A DNA stretch of 33,932 bases from an uncultured Alphaproteobacteria bacterium (GTDB lineage Bacteria > Pseudomonadota > Alphaproteobacteria > RF32 > CAG-239): the NCBI GenBank assembly GCA_944391395.1, contig CALXTI010000015.1, positions 1 to 33,932 of the forward strand, in the 5' to 3' direction. Below, in pieces: positions 23,728 to 32,590 of this stretch (the stretch's first letter is position 1; every line of letters starts with the position of its first letter). Both the position numbers and the translations under genes were made by a program. Below the pieces are notes generated by a model. It saw only the letters and a list, made by a program, of their open reading frames with translations. It made no database searches and was not told the origin of the DNA.

Positions 23728-24220
23728 TAAACACAGAAAATTTAATATGCCGAAAAGCCAGCGCAGAGCTTTGTTTTCAAATTTGACGAACGCCTTGCTC
23801 ACCCATGAGCAAATCAATATTACTTTGCCGCGCGCCAAAGAATTGCGGACTTTTGCCGACAATATGATTACCTATGCCAAAAAAGGTGATTTGAACAGTC
23901 GTCGTCTGGCCCTGGGTTTCTTGCGCGATAATGAAGTCGTTTCCAAGCTTTTCTCGACCTTGGCCGAGCGTTACAAAAATCGCAACGGCGGTTACACCCG
24001 TGTGATTAAGGCCGGTTTCCGTTATGGCGACTGCGCTCCGATGGCCATCATTGAATTGGTGGATCGTGATGTAAACGCTAAAGGCGCGAAAGATTTGGCT
24101 CGCGTTGCCGCCGAAAAAGCCGCGGCCGCTGCTGCCGAAGCTGCCGCCGAAGCTCCGGTTGAGGAAGCCCCGAAAGCTGAAAAGAAAACCAAAAAATCTA
24201 AAAAAGAAAGCGCTGAATAG
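23714..24220 (+). CDS. rplQ: Large ribosomal subunit protein bL17
   Basis: 168 residues. The first 115 or so are standard bL17: [69 protein letters not shown]. The remaining residues form an Ala/Glu/Lys extension ([24 protein letters not shown]) common in alphaproteobacterial bL17. It normally follows rpoA at the end of the ribosomal protein operon; here an unrelated gene and a 180-base gap precede it. AAAGGAATTTAAATT precedes the ATG, and a strong terminator follows. Confidence 0.97.
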   Translation: MRHGDKHRKFNMPKSQRRALFSNLTNALLTHEQINITLPRAKELRTFADNMITYAKKGDLNSRRLALGFLRDNEVVSKLFSTLAERYKNRNGGYTRVIKAGFRYGDCAPMAIIELVDRDVNAKGAKDLARVAAEKAAAAAAEAAAEAPVEEAPKAEKKTKKSKKESAE

Positions 24221-24245
24221 TTCTTTAATTTTAGTTGGTAAAAAA

Positions 24246-24271
24246 ACGAACCGTAAACCGGTTCGTTTTTT
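24246..24271 (+). terminator. Rho-independent terminator after rplQ
   Basis: ACGAACCG-TAAAC-CGGTTCGT followed by TTTTT. Confidence 0.85.
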
Positions 24272-24332
24272 GTTGCGGAAAAGAGAAATTCTTTTTACAT
24301 TAATAACATCAATAGTCAAAGGAGGATAAGAG

Positions 24333-24878
24333 ATGCAAAAAATAATCGGGTTGCTGGGGGTCGTTTTTTGCTTGTGTGGTTTTACCGGTCTTTCCGGACA
24401 AACGAACTCGTTTGAAATAAAAAACAACAATCAAAGCTGGGAGCTTGAACGCGGCGGGGGCGATTCGATTCGGGCGTATAATCCGGACAACAAAGTGGAA
24501 ATAACGATAAATTTGAGTTCTTTGCTGCCGTCCTCCCCGTTGTGTGTTTCCAATGAACGTATTAAAGACATAAAATTTAATTTGAACATATTTAAGGTGG
24601 CAATGCGCGGTGATGATGACTGGGCAAAATCGTTTGAAAAAACCCGGATTCAATTTTCACGTCCGGGCGGAAACGAAGAGCGTCGCATATATGGTTCAAC
24701 TTTAATCAAAAATAATGCCAAATTTCAAGAAGGTGATGTGGTGAATGTCGGAACACTTGAGTTTTTATCACCGTTTACTTGCGATAATCTTGATAAAACG
24801 CGGATGCGGATTACCAATATGCGTGCCGGCGGACGCAATCTTCCGACGCTTGATTTTACGATTGAATTAGAAAAATAA
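24333..24878 (+). CDS. Exported hypothetical protein
   Basis: 181 residues with an N-terminal signal sequence (MQKIIGLLGVVFCLCGFTGLSG) and a beta-rich mature part (KVEITINLSSLL, RRIYGSTLIKNNAKF, NVGTLEFLSPFTC, TLDFTIELEK). Cysteines in the mature protein (SSPLCVSN, SPFTCDN) could form a disulfide. I do not recognise a family. AGGAGG lies nine bases before the ATG. Periplasmic or surface location is likely from the signal sequence only. Confidence 0.7.
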   Translation: MQKIIGLLGVVFCLCGFTGLSGQTNSFEIKNNNQSWELERGGGDSIRAYNPDNKVEITINLSSLLPSSPLCVSNERIKDIKFNLNIFKVAMRGDDDWAKSFEKTRIQFSRPGGNEERRIYGSTLIKNNAKFQEGDVVNVGTLEFLSPFTCDNLDKTRMRITNMRAGGRNLPTLDFTIELEK

Positions 24879-24885
24879 AATGCCG

Positions 24886-24914
24886 TTGACAAATGTTTTA
24901 ACGGGCATTACAGT
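24886..24914 (+). promoter_or_regulatory. Candidate promoter of the 24938 gene
   Basis: TTGACA (24886-24891), 17-nt spacer, TACAGT (24909-24914), about 23 nt before the ATG. Confidence 0.4.
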
Positions 24915-24937
24915 AAATTCGTTAAAATATTTATATT

Positions 24938-25324
24938 ATGTATAAGTTCAGGTATATTTATGAGAAGGAATATCCGGACGGAGAGTTGAAAACGCTCGGA
25001 ATTCAGATTTCGGAAACCTGTGTGGTTTCGACCAGAATGTTCAGTCGCACTTACCCGGTTTATGATGCGTCTATCCGCGGAATTGAAGAGTACAGTCATC
25101 GCCTGGTGGTGTTAACCGAAAAGGAGATGAACATCCTTCGTGAACGCTATGAAGAGTTCAATGCCATGCTGAGAGCCTGTCATGCGCATTTTTTGATGCC
25201 GACGGAAGGTGTTTGCCTACAAAGAAAAACCAACGAAGACATGTTGGGCGAAACGGTTGATTTTGTAAGCAACAAACCGGTGCAAGCCGAGTACGGCTGG
25301 ACGCTTTACAAGTATTTGTGGTAA
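24938..25324 (+). CDS. Hypothetical protein, function unknown
   Basis: 128 residues, soluble, opening MYKFRYIYEKEYPDGELKTLG. Predicted as N-terminal strands followed by a long helix (LTEKEMNILRERYEEFNAMLRACHAHF) and a short C-terminal strand region. No family recognised. No clear Shine-Dalgarno is seen; the ATG follows an A/T run about 17 nt after the expected transcription start. A strong terminator follows. Confidence 0.6.
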   Translation: MYKFRYIYEKEYPDGELKTLGIQISETCVVSTRMFSRTYPVYDASIRGIEEYSHRLVVLTEKEMNILRERYEEFNAMLRACHAHFLMPTEGVCLQRKTNEDMLGETVDFVSNKPVQAEYGWTLYKYLW

Positions 25325-25340
25325 ATGCTTGGTGTTTTTT

Positions 25341-25368
25341 AAAACCGGATCCATTCCGGTTTTTTTTA
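25341..25368 (+). terminator. Rho-independent terminator
   Basis: AAAACCGGA-TCCAT-TCCGGTTTT plus further T; ends the 24938 gene. Confidence 0.85.
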
Positions 25369-25396
25369 TTGCGTTTTAATATATTTTTGTTAGATT
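25369..25396 (+). promoter_or_regulatory. Promoter of mntP
   Basis: TTGCGT (25369-25374), 16-nt spacer, TAGATT (25391-25396), 27 nt before the ATG. The short leader leaves no room for a manganese riboswitch. Confidence 0.5.
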
Positions 25397-25423
25397 CGCC
25401 GCTGTTTTTTTAAAGGATATAAA

Positions 25424-25984
25424 ATGAGCTTTTTTGATATTTTGTTATTATCGTTGGCGCTTTCGGTTGACGCCTTTATGGTGTCGTTTTCATATGGTCT
25501 GGTCATCAAAAGAAAACGGTTGTTCAACAGCCTGAAATTGGCTTTGGCCGTAGGGCTTGGACAATTTTTAATGCCGGTTGCCGGGTGGTATTGTTCGGTT
25601 CCGGTGAGTGTATATATCGCACAATTTGACCATTGGCTGGTGTTTTTGGTGTTTGGGGTTTTAGGTTTGAATATTATCATTAACGCGTTGTCGACCGAGG
25701 TTGCGCGTCCGGATAAAGATTTGACTTTTTCTGTGCTTTTGACGGCAGGTCTTGCCACCAGCATTGATGCCATGGCCGCCGGTGTGAGCCTTTATTTTGC
25801 AAAAGTTCCGGTGTGGAATGCCGCCGCGATTATCGGCTTAACGACATTTGTCTTTTCGCTCATCGCGTTTTATTTGAAACGGTTTTTCAAAAAACTGCCG
25901 CGCCAAAAAATGGAAATCGGCGCCGGAGTTATTTTGATTTTACTCGGGACAAAGGTTTTGTGCGAACATTTATTTTGGAGCTGA
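25424..25984 (+). CDS. mntP: Manganese efflux pump MntP
   Basis: 186 residues with six hydrophobic segments and the two family repeats: ALSVDAFMVSFSYGL (residues about 12-26) and GLATSIDAMAAGVSL (about 109-123), each with the conserved membrane-embedded Asp. MntP exports Mn(II) across the inner membrane and protects from manganese excess. Length is normal. AAAGGATATAAA precedes the ATG. Transcribed alone. Confidence 0.93.
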   Translation: MSFFDILLLSLALSVDAFMVSFSYGLVIKRKRLFNSLKLALAVGLGQFLMPVAGWYCSVPVSVYIAQFDHWLVFLVFGVLGLNIIINALSTEVARPDKDLTFSVLLTAGLATSIDAMAAGVSLYFAKVPVWNAAAIIGLTTFVFSLIAFYLKRFFKKLPRQKMEIGAGVILILLGTKVLCEHLFWS

Positions 25985-26004
25985 AAAAAAATTTAACATA
26001 TTAT

Positions 26005-26032
26005 TTGACATTTTTGTCAAAGCATTTATACT
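26005..26032 (+). promoter_or_regulatory. Promoter with inverted repeat at the -35
   Basis: TTGACA (26005-26010), 16-nt spacer, TATACT (26027-26032): near consensus. TTGACA-TTTT-TGTCAA (26005-26020) is a perfect inverted repeat and a possible operator. Confidence 0.6.
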
Positions 26033-26078
26033 GAAAGCTATGATTTACCTTTTATGTTTAATTATAAAAATATAGATT

Positions 26079-26969
26079 ATGCTGAAAATAGGATTTTGCA
26101 GTGTGCGGAAAAATCTGCCGATGGAAGTGTTTGAAAAGCTTTTGAACAATCCGGATGTCGAGGTTGTCGGCGCTTTTGATGCAGACGCCGAAATGCTGGA
26201 AAAAATGGAGAAAAAAGCCGGAACGGAAATCAGGCTATTCACCGATTACGGTGCACTTCTGGATGAAGTTGAAGCCATGGTGATTTACAATTCACCCGAC
26301 TTTTTCGTCCGCGTCCGTCAAACGATGGAGGCAAGAGTGGACATCATGTATGAGCTTCCGCAGTTTACGACTGAGGAAAGCATCAGAACGATGTTGAAAC
26401 TTTTGGTTGACCATTGGGAATACAACCGGGTTTTCGCGGCATGTTTCCCGCGTCGTTATGATGTCATCTTTTCGGGTTTGGCCATGATGTTGCCCGAACT
26501 GGAAAAAGAATACGGCGCCGTAACGGAATTGGCAATCAACACCCGGCTTTATCCGCCGGTCGAACTTCCGGGATATAACTTGTTTATGGACAGGTTTATC
26601 CACGACATTGACGCCGTCAACTTTTTATTGGGTCAGGGTACCATGTCGTATGGCAAGGTTGTCAAGAAAAAGCGGAATTATTCGGTAAAAGGCGTGTTCA
26701 CGCGAACCGATGCCGAAAACGTCGCCGTTCGACTTGAAACCTTTTATGCCAAAGGTTGTGCCAACGCCGGCGTTCAGATTTCTCTGAAATTTGCCAGCGG
26801 AGAAACGGCGGAATACCGTAATTTCGGCATGCCGAGCCATGTCAGCATTGATAAGTGTCTGGCGTTCAACAAGAGTTTCATCGGCATGGTGCAGGGACGT
26901 GTTGATGCGCCTGTCTGGGTAGATACGGCCAATCTGCTGACAAACGTGTTGGTGGTGGCCAAAATGTAG
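26079..26969 (+). CDS. Degenerate Gfo/Idh/MocA-like protein
   Basis: 296 residues with the two-domain plan of Gfo/Idh/MocA oxidoreductases: a Rossmann-like N-terminus (MLKIGFCSVRK, VEVVGAFDADAEM) and a C-terminal sheet domain with FMDRFIHDIDAVNFLLG (H175, D178). The GxGxxG glycines are absent (GFCSVR), and the catalytic EKP motif reads ELP (92-94), so the Lys is lost. NAD binding and classical dehydrogenase activity are therefore doubtful; it may be a sensor or structural homologue. No Shine-Dalgarno is visible at 26079. An 11-codon ORF starts at 26041 in the leader. Confidence 0.7.
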   Translation: MLKIGFCSVRKNLPMEVFEKLLNNPDVEVVGAFDADAEMLEKMEKKAGTEIRLFTDYGALLDEVEAMVIYNSPDFFVRVRQTMEARVDIMYELPQFTTEESIRTMLKLLVDHWEYNRVFAACFPRRYDVIFSGLAMMLPELEKEYGAVTELAINTRLYPPVELPGYNLFMDRFIHDIDAVNFLLGQGTMSYGKVVKKKRNYSVKGVFTRTDAENVAVRLETFYAKGCANAGVQISLKFASGETAEYRNFGMPSHVSIDKCLAFNKSFIGMVQGRVDAPVWVDTANLLTNVLVVAKM

Positions 26970-26988
26970 ATACCGCACAAATGAAAAA

Positions 26989-27023
26989 CAAAAAGCCTTG
27001 AGAATTGTTCTCAAGGCTTTTTG
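26989..27023. terminator. Bidirectional terminator between convergent genes
   Basis: CAAAAAGCCTTGAGAA-TTG-TTCTCAAGGCTTTTTG, a 16-pair stem with A/T flanks. It serves both the 26079 gene and the minus-strand U32 gene, whose last codons it overlaps. Confidence 0.9.
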
Positions 27024-28414
27024 TTTTGGCAGAGAACATCAAATTCATGCAATTTGTGTTCATACATTGTTTTATTGTCGCCGTTTAAAGGCGCCGGTTT
27101 GCGGGCGATGGCGTATTGCGGCAAAAGTTTTTTAATTTCGGCAACCGGTTTGTTCCAAACTTGCGGGCGAAGGCGGATTTTTTTGTGCTGGCCGGCAGAA
27201 ACGCGCGGGGTGATTTCGGCGGTGTCGGCATCTTCAAATTCGGTTAAAGTCAGGCGAAAATTTTCTAAAGTTCCGGGGATTAAAAAGTCAATAAATTCGC
27301 CGCCGTTGATGTAGTTGCGAACCTCAAAAATCGCGTCATCGCCCTGCCACTCGACAATGGAGCCGGCAAACAACCATTCGCCCAAGGTTCGGGTGTATTC
27401 ATAATTCTGGCTGATGTGCGTGAGTTTCCCGTCGTGAAAGCCAAGGCAATAACCGCGATTTTGCAGCGTGTATAAATCCGGCATGTATTTTTGATAATCC
27501 CAATTTTCGGGGTCTTTGGCATAATCATCAATCGCCTGGCGATAGGCGCGCGCCACCGTGCCGGCGTAATATTCGGTTTTGTTGCGGCCTTCGATTTTCA
27601 GCGAATCCATGCCGATGTCCAAAATCTCATTTAAACGCGGCATCAGGCACATGTCTTTGGAGTTTAAGATATAGCCGCCGTGTTCGTCTTCCACCACTTC
27701 ATAATATTCCCCGGGACGAAAGTCCTCTTCCAAAAAGAACTCAAACATGTCTTTGTTTTCGGGCGTGATTTCCAAATCCTTAATGTTGCCGTCTTTGGTT
27801 TTGAGCAGAAGTTTATAATGCCAGCGGCAGCAATGGGCGCATTTACCTTTGTTGGCGCTGCGGTCGGCCATAAAGTTTGAAATCAGGCAGCGGCCGGAAT
27901 ACGACATGCACATGGCGCCGTGGATAAAAGTTTCCAGCAAAATGTCGGGGCAGCGGGCGCGGATTTGTTTCATCTCGGCAAAAGTTACTTCGCGTCCCAA
28001 AACACAAAGTTTGGCGCCCATGGCCTGCCAAAATTTGACGGTTTGCGCCGAGCATATGTTGGCTTGTGTGGAAACAAAGCGGTTCAACTCCGGCGCGTTT
28101 TCTTTTAAGTAGTAAAAAACACCGGGGTCGGCCACCAACACGCCGTCCGGTTTGAGTTGGCGCAATGTGTCCACAAATTGCGGCAGTTTATCGGCCTCTT
28201 CGTTATGAACGTATAAATTTAAGGTCAGGTAGATTTTTTTGTTTTGTTTGTGTACCAGTTCAATGCCTTGCGCCAAATCTTCCAAAGTGAAAGCCGATTG
28301 CGTGCGCAGGCTCATGTCCGGCGTGCCGGCATAAACGGCGTTGGCGCCGTACATTAAAGCGGTTTTTAGTTTGACCAGAGAGCCGGCCGGCAGCAGCAAT
28401 TCTGATTTTGCCAT
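27011..28414 (-). CDS. U32 peptidase-family protein (TrhP/YegQ-like)
   Basis: 467 residues. The U32 signature ETFIHGAMCMSYSGRCLIS (161-179) is intact, with C169, C176, C192 and C195/C196 as probable 4Fe-4S ligands. YegQ/TrhP members take part in prephenate-dependent 5-hydroxylation of tRNA U34; others act on 23S rRNA (RlhA) or ubiquinone (UbiU). Length and the C-terminal extension with KIRLRPQVWNKPV favour the tRNA-modifying group, but I cannot separate these with certainty. It starts 4 nt after the DUF3108 gene, so the two are co-transcribed. Confidence 0.85.
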   Translation of the reverse strand: MAKSELLLPAGSLVKLKTALMYGANAVYAGTPDMSLRTQSAFTLEDLAQGIELVHKQNKKIYLTLNLYVHNEEADKLPQFVDTLRQLKPDGVLVADPGVFYYLKENAPELNRFVSTQANICSAQTVKFWQAMGAKLCVLGREVTFAEMKQIRARCPDILLETFIHGAMCMSYSGRCLISNFMADRSANKGKCAHCCRWHYKLLLKTKDGNIKDLEITPENKDMFEFFLEEDFRPGEYYEVVEDEHGGYILNSKDMCLMPRLNEILDIGMDSLKIEGRNKTEYYAGTVARAYRQAIDDYAKDPENWDYQKYMPDLYTLQNRGYCLGFHDGKLTHISQNYEYTRTLGEWLFAGSIVEWQGDDAIFEVRNYINGGEFIDFLIPGTLENFRLTLTEFEDADTAEITPRVSAGQHKKIRLRPQVWNKPVAEIKKLLPQYAIARKPAPLNGDNKTMYEHKLHEFDVLCQNKKP

Positions 28415-28418
28415 CGGT

Positions 28419-29198
28419 TTAATCCTTTATGATAACTTCCGTGGTGTAAGCTTTAAGTCTTCCCAACGGGGTCGATGTGATTTCGATTTTTGCCAGAAAC
28501 GGCAGTTTGCTTTCGCCGTCTTGCAGCACCCAAAAATAAATCGGGCGGTCGGCGGTGGTGTTCCATAACAAATCGCCGTCATCTTCTTTATCAAGGCTTT
28601 GGATATACATGGAACATTTCAGAGCCTCGCCGGAATAGGGGATTTCCTCGTCAACAAGATTTTCTTTGCCCTCATCTTCAATAATGACTTTATAATTTTT
28701 TTTGCTGTCAAAAACGGTTTTTTCCATGGCGCAAAAACGATAATCGGTGATTTGCCGGGCAACAGAAGCAAAAACCGTTTGCAGGTCGCTGGCATCAAAA
28801 GGGGTGCCGGGCAGGGTGATTTCCACCCGTTTGGGCTTGCCGTCTTTAGAACTCAAACGATGGTCCAAAACGCCGTTTTCATCAAACACCAATTGCTTGG
28901 TGCGCAAATGCGAGCTTGATTTGGTTTCGTAACGATAATCGCGGGTAACGGTTTTGCCGTCTTTGAAAACACCTTCGGAAGAATAAAGCGCTTCAAACAA
29001 ATAGATTTTGCCAAACGTTCCGGCGGTTTTGACCGTTGAGGCAAATTCGTAACTTTGCTTATCCAGATTATAGGTCATGCTGACCCGTGCCGCGTCAAAA
29101 AAGCCGATGCCGACATTGAGCCGGTGTTCGACCGTGGCTGCTTGAACACAATTCGGCAACAGGCAGCAAAAAATAAAAAAACAAACAATATTTTTCAT
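28419..29198 (-). CDS. DUF3108 exported protein
   Basis: 259 residues with a signal peptide (MKNIVCFFIFCCLLPNCVQA) and the DUF3108 layout: VGIGFFDAARVSMTYNLDKQSYEF, SSEGVFKDGKTVTRDYRYE, a middle loop ITLPGTPFDASDLQTVFASVARQI, and strands LPFLAKIEITSTPLGRLKA. The family is envelope-located with unknown function. First gene of a two-gene operon with the U32 protein, divergent from ddl. Confidence 0.85.
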   Translation of the reverse strand: MKNIVCFFIFCCLLPNCVQAATVEHRLNVGIGFFDAARVSMTYNLDKQSYEFASTVKTAGTFGKIYLFEALYSSEGVFKDGKTVTRDYRYETKSSSHLRTKQLVFDENGVLDHRLSSKDGKPKRVEITLPGTPFDASDLQTVFASVARQITDYRFCAMEKTVFDSKKNYKVIIEDEGKENLVDEEIPYSGEALKCSMYIQSLDKEDDGDLLWNTTADRPIYFWVLQDGESKLPFLAKIEITSTPLGRLKAYTTEVIIKD

Positions 29199-29270
29199 GC
29201 GGTTTTATGCTTTCTTAAAAATTTAAAGCTTATACTAACAAAAATTTTACAGGAATAAAGGAAAAAATTA

Positions 29271-30182
29271 ATGTCAAAAAAAGTTTTGGTGTTGTCCGGA
29301 GGTTTTTCGGCCGAGCGGGAAGTCAGTTTGATAAGCGGTAAAGGCGTGGCGGCGGCTTTAAGAAACAAAGGTTATCAAGTTGTTGAACATGATTTGCAGT
29401 CAGGCGCGGAACTTTTTAAGGTTTTAAGCCAAGAAAAACCGGATGCGGTTTTTAACGCTTTGCATGGAAATTGGGGTGAAGACGGTGAAATTCAGGGCTT
29501 TTTGGATTTGTTGCAAATTCCGTACACGCATTCAGGATTGGAAGCCTCGCTTATCGGCATGAACAAGCTTTTATGCAAAGAACTTTGTGCCAAAACAGGT
29601 GTTAAAACGGCTCCTTATCAGGCGTTGACTTATGCCGAGTTTAAGCAAAACGGCACCAAACTTTCGTATCCGTATGTGGTCAAGCCGCAAAACGACGGCT
29701 CCAGCGTCGGGGTTTTTATCGTGCGAAACGATGTCGATAAGGCAAAAGTTTTTTATGATGATGAAAATCGTCCGCTGCTGGTGGAAAAATATATCAAAGG
29801 CAGAGAAATCACGGTGGCGGTGTTGGACGGCGAAGCCTGCGGGGTAACCGAACTGCGGCCACAGGTTGAGTTTTATGATTATCAGGCAAAATACACCGAC
29901 GGCATGACGCGCCACGTTTTGCCGGCGGAAATTCCCGAAGATGCTGCGAAAACGGCGATGACTTATGCCGAAACCGTGCATCGGCTGCTTAAATGCAACA
30001 CGGTTTCGCGTTCGGATTTCAGATATAATGAAGAAGACGGCGTGGTGTTTTTGGAAGTGAATACCAATCCGGGGTTGACGCCGCTGTCGCTGGTGCCGGA
30101 ACAGGCAAAACATATCGGGATTTCGTATGAAGATTTGTGCCAAAAACTGGTGGAGCGCGCGCGATGTCGGAAAATCGGGTAA
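29271..30182 (+). CDS. ddl: D-alanine--D-alanine ligase
   Basis: 303 residues, ATP-grasp ligase making the D-Ala-D-Ala dipeptide of peptidoglycan. Motifs: LSGGFSAEREVSLISG, HGNWGEDGEIQGFLDLLQIPYTHSG, KPQNDGSSVGV, EKYIKGREITVAVL, and the metal site VVFLEVNTNPGLTPLSLVP. The gene is whole. AAAGGAAAAAATTA precedes the ATG, and TATACT at 29231-29236 is a good -10 with a poor -35. The 3' end overlaps miaA by 19 nt. Confidence 0.96.
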   Translation: MSKKVLVLSGGFSAEREVSLISGKGVAAALRNKGYQVVEHDLQSGAELFKVLSQEKPDAVFNALHGNWGEDGEIQGFLDLLQIPYTHSGLEASLIGMNKLLCKELCAKTGVKTAPYQALTYAEFKQNGTKLSYPYVVKPQNDGSSVGVFIVRNDVDKAKVFYDDENRPLLVEKYIKGREITVAVLDGEACGVTELRPQVEFYDYQAKYTDGMTRHVLPAEIPEDAAKTAMTYAETVHRLLKCNTVSRSDFRYNEEDGVVFLEVNTNPGLTPLSLVPEQAKHIGISYEDLCQKLVERARCRKIG

Positions 30183-31099
30183 TCATTATTGCCGGTCCGA
30201 CCGCCTCGGGCAAATCGGCTTTGGCGGTTGATGTGGCCAAAGCAATCGGTGGGGTGGTGGTTAATTGCGATTCCATGCAGGTGTATAAAAATATGCCGAT
30301 ATTATCGGCGTGCCCGACGGCTGAAGACAAGACGAAAGTTGAACATACGCTGTTTGAAATTTATGAACCGTCGTTTAACGGCAATGTGGTGGATTGGCTG
30401 GAACGGGCGGTTGCCGAAATCAAAAATATCTGGCGAAAAGAAAAAATTCCGGTGGTGGTTGGCGGCACGGGACTTTATATTGATAACCTGGTCAACGGTA
30501 CGACGCCGATTCCCGAAACTTCCGCCAAAGTGCGGAAAGAGGTGGCGCACCTGCTTAAAACAAACGGCAGCGTTTTTGTTTACGAAAAACTTAAAAGTGT
30601 TGACCCCGAATCGGCGGAAAAATTAAATCCCAATGATACAACACGCGTGCGGCGGGCTTATGAGGTGTGGCTTGATACCGGCGTCAAACTTTCTGACTGG
30701 CACCAAAAGCCGATGATAAAAAAATTGCCGGAAGCCGAGTTCTTTATCATAAAAATCTGTCCGTCGGCAGATGAGCTTGATAAACGTTGCTATACCCGAT
30801 TTGACAAGATGATAAACGAAGGTGCTGTACAAGAGGTGCAAAGACTTTTGCAACTTTGTCTGCCCGATACGCTGCCGGCAATGAAAGCGCTCGGCGTGCC
30901 GGAGTTAGCGCGCTATCTTAAGGGTGAATGCTCTTTGAAACAGGCGGTTGAAGACGCCAAACTGCACACACGGCAATATGCCAAGCGGCAACGCACCTGG
31001 TTTAAGAACAAGCTTAAAGCCGATATTGAGCTGGATTGTTGTTATACCGGTGATTGCGCCGATATTTTGCAACGAATTGAACGGTTTAGGAAAAGCTGA
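30164..31099 (+). CDS. miaA: tRNA dimethylallyltransferase
   Basis: 311 residues. MiaA adds a dimethylallyl group to N6 of A37 in tRNAs reading UNN codons. P-loop GPTASGKS (11-18), the NCDSMQVYKNMPILSACPT substrate region, GGTGLYIDNLVNG and the C-terminal RQYAKRQRTWFKNK are all present. I chose ATG 30164 (MSENRVIII), which opens directly into the conserved strand; an earlier in-frame ATG at 30137 lies deeper inside ddl and adds a non-family extension. Overlaps ddl by 19 nt and the next gene by 1 nt, so translation is coupled. Confidence 0.95.
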   Translation: MSENRVIIIAGPTASGKSALAVDVAKAIGGVVVNCDSMQVYKNMPILSACPTAEDKTKVEHTLFEIYEPSFNGNVVDWLERAVAEIKNIWRKEKIPVVVGGTGLYIDNLVNGTTPIPETSAKVRKEVAHLLKTNGSVFVYEKLKSVDPESAEKLNPNDTTRVRRAYEVWLDTGVKLSDWHQKPMIKKLPEAEFFIIKICPSADELDKRCYTRFDKMINEGAVQEVQRLLQLCLPDTLPAMKALGVPELARYLKGECSLKQAVEDAKLHTRQYAKRQRTWFKNKLKADIELDCCYTGDCADILQRIERFRKS

Positions 31100-31824
31100 T
31101 GCAAACGACAAACAAAAAATATTTGTGGTGGTTGCTGCCGGTGGCTTTATGGCTGGCGTGGGTCGGTTTTGCGCGCACTTTTTTATGGCAGCGGATTTTC
31201 GGACAGCCTATGGCGGAAAATGCTGCTGAATTACCGCTTGTTGAAGAAATCACGCTTTTACCGCAGAATCGGCAACAAACGGTTTTATTCGGCGATCATG
31301 CGGTGCGGCTTGATTTTCGCGCGGCTTATCAGGTGCGGGGACGGGCGGTTTATGTGGATATTTATGATAGCGGTTTTCATCTCGGGTTTAAGAGTGAACA
31401 AGACAAAGCCAATGAGCTTTACAACGCGGTTTCACCGTTGGATTTGAGCTTGTTTATCGGGGCGACGGCGGCGGCGGATAATTGGCAAAAAATTGATGTG
31501 TCGCATGAATACCGCGTGATTATTTGGGAATGGCAATATAAAGACAATCCGATTGTCAATCAGGATGAAATCAGCAACAATCATATTATTCCCGCCAATA
31601 ACAATATCCGCCGTGGTTTTGACACCATCAAAAAAGGCGATATTGTGTTTTTAAGCGGTTATTTGCTGGATTGGCAGCCGGTGGGCGAATATGCTTACAT
31701 GGATATGAAAACCGCTTTAACGCCGGGAGAAATCGCTGATTTCAAATTGGGCGGCAAAGCTTCCTCTTTGTGCCGGTATTTTTATGTGGAACGGCTTGAA
31801 GTCCGTGGCTTTGCGTATCAATAA
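31099..31824 (+). CDS. Membrane-anchored GDYXXLXY-like protein, unknown function
   Basis: 241 residues. One N-terminal transmembrane segment (about 8-28), then a domain with VLFGDHAVRLDFRAAYQVRGRAVYVDIYDSGF, DLSLFIGATAAADNW, and IKKGDIVFLSGYLLDWQPVGEY. I do not know a function; the anchored layout places the domain in the periplasm. The ATG overlaps the miaA stop by one base (TGATG), so it is the third cistron of ddl-miaA. It is convergent with the pilin-like gene four bases away. Confidence 0.65.
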   Translation: MQTTNKKYLWWLLPVALWLAWVGFARTFLWQRIFGQPMAENAAELPLVEEITLLPQNRQQTVLFGDHAVRLDFRAAYQVRGRAVYVDIYDSGFHLGFKSEQDKANELYNAVSPLDLSLFIGATAAADNWQKIDVSHEYRVIIWEWQYKDNPIVNQDEISNNHIIPANNNIRRGFDTIKKGDIVFLSGYLLDWQPVGEYAYMDMKTALTPGEIADFKLGGKASSLCRYFYVERLEVRGFAYQ

Positions 31825-31827
31825 ATT

Positions 31828-32454
31828 TTATCGCCAAACGGCGTAAAAACGGCATCTGGTGGAATCTTCAAGACAGTTGCCACAAAGCGTATCAATATCG
31901 TTTAAGCTCATATTGTATATGCATTTATTTGATTTTGAGCAGTAGTTGTTTCCATAAAAAGCGTTGCCCCTTTCATATTCCTCTTCGTCTTCATCATTGC
32001 TGATAAAACGATCGGTTGAGATATAATATAAAACATCGGCGTTTTGCTTATAGACGTTAAAGAGATTGCGACAAATTTCCATACCATCATGGCCGGGATA
32101 AAAACTATATCCGATACCGTATTGCACCGGATAAGCAAAAACCCAGATACGATTGCCGAAAATGTCGGTTAAATAAGTCGGCAGCCGCGAATCAAATTTA
32201 ATTCCGTCCGGCACCAAGTTTAATTTATACATAATTTCGGCAAAATGAACGGGCGAATTGGAAGAAGATGTGTTATCCAGTTCTCTCAAGATTTGGAATG
32301 CGTTTGTAAATAACATGTTTAAGGATTCGGCCTGCTTGTTGAGTTTATATTTAAGCATCGCCTTGGCATAACCCGACATCGCCCCGACAGACAATACGCC
32401 AATGATAGCGAGTACTCCTAACATTTCAACCATACTTCTACCATTTTCCCGCAT
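31828..32454 (-). CDS. Type IV pilin-like / pseudopilin protein
   Basis: 208 residues beginning MRENGRSMVEMLGVLAIIGVLS: a short basic leader, then the prepilin-type sequence with Gly-Arg-Ser-Met and Glu at mature position 5, and a hydrophobic helix. The remaining globular part has six or more cysteines near the C-terminus (YCSKSNKC, LCGNC, RCRFY). The start at 32454 is chosen because GAGGAGAAAATT precedes it and it gives a normal prepilin leader; an upstream in-frame start adds 56 residues of unlikely sequence. The TS-like helix predicts cleavage by a prepilin peptidase. The promoter holds an 11-A tract. Confidence 0.8.
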   Translation of the reverse strand: MRENGRSMVEMLGVLAIIGVLSVGAMSGYAKAMLKYKLNKQAESLNMLFTNAFQILRELDNTSSSNSPVHFAEIMYKLNLVPDGIKFDSRLPTYLTDIFGNRIWVFAYPVQYGIGYSFYPGHDGMEICRNLFNVYKQNADVLYYISTDRFISNDEDEEEYERGNAFYGNNYCSKSNKCIYNMSLNDIDTLCGNCLEDSTRCRFYAVWR

Positions 32455-32492
32455 AATTTTCTCCTCAAATTGCAAAAGTATCTGTTTTCCCG

Positions 32493-32529
32493 ATATTCTA
32501 AACCGTTTTTTTTTTTGCAATTTTAAAGA
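32493..32529 (-). promoter_or_regulatory. Poly-A tract promoter element of the pilin-like gene
   Basis: On the minus strand TCTTTAAAATTGC, eleven A, CGGTTTA. TTGCAA (plus 32515-32520), 16-nt spacer, GAATAT (plus 32493-32498). It ends 45 nt before the ATG, like the element at 55-91, which lies 40 nt before its gene. Confidence 0.5.
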
Positions 32530-32590
32530 GTCTTTTGGGGATAAGTTGTCCTTATCAATACCGTCATTCTTGACGAAGATAATAAAGAAA

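Noticed and set aside
25325..25423. Manganese (yybP-ykoY) riboswitch before mntP
   Set aside because: The leader after the likely promoter is about 20 nt, too short for that riboswitch.
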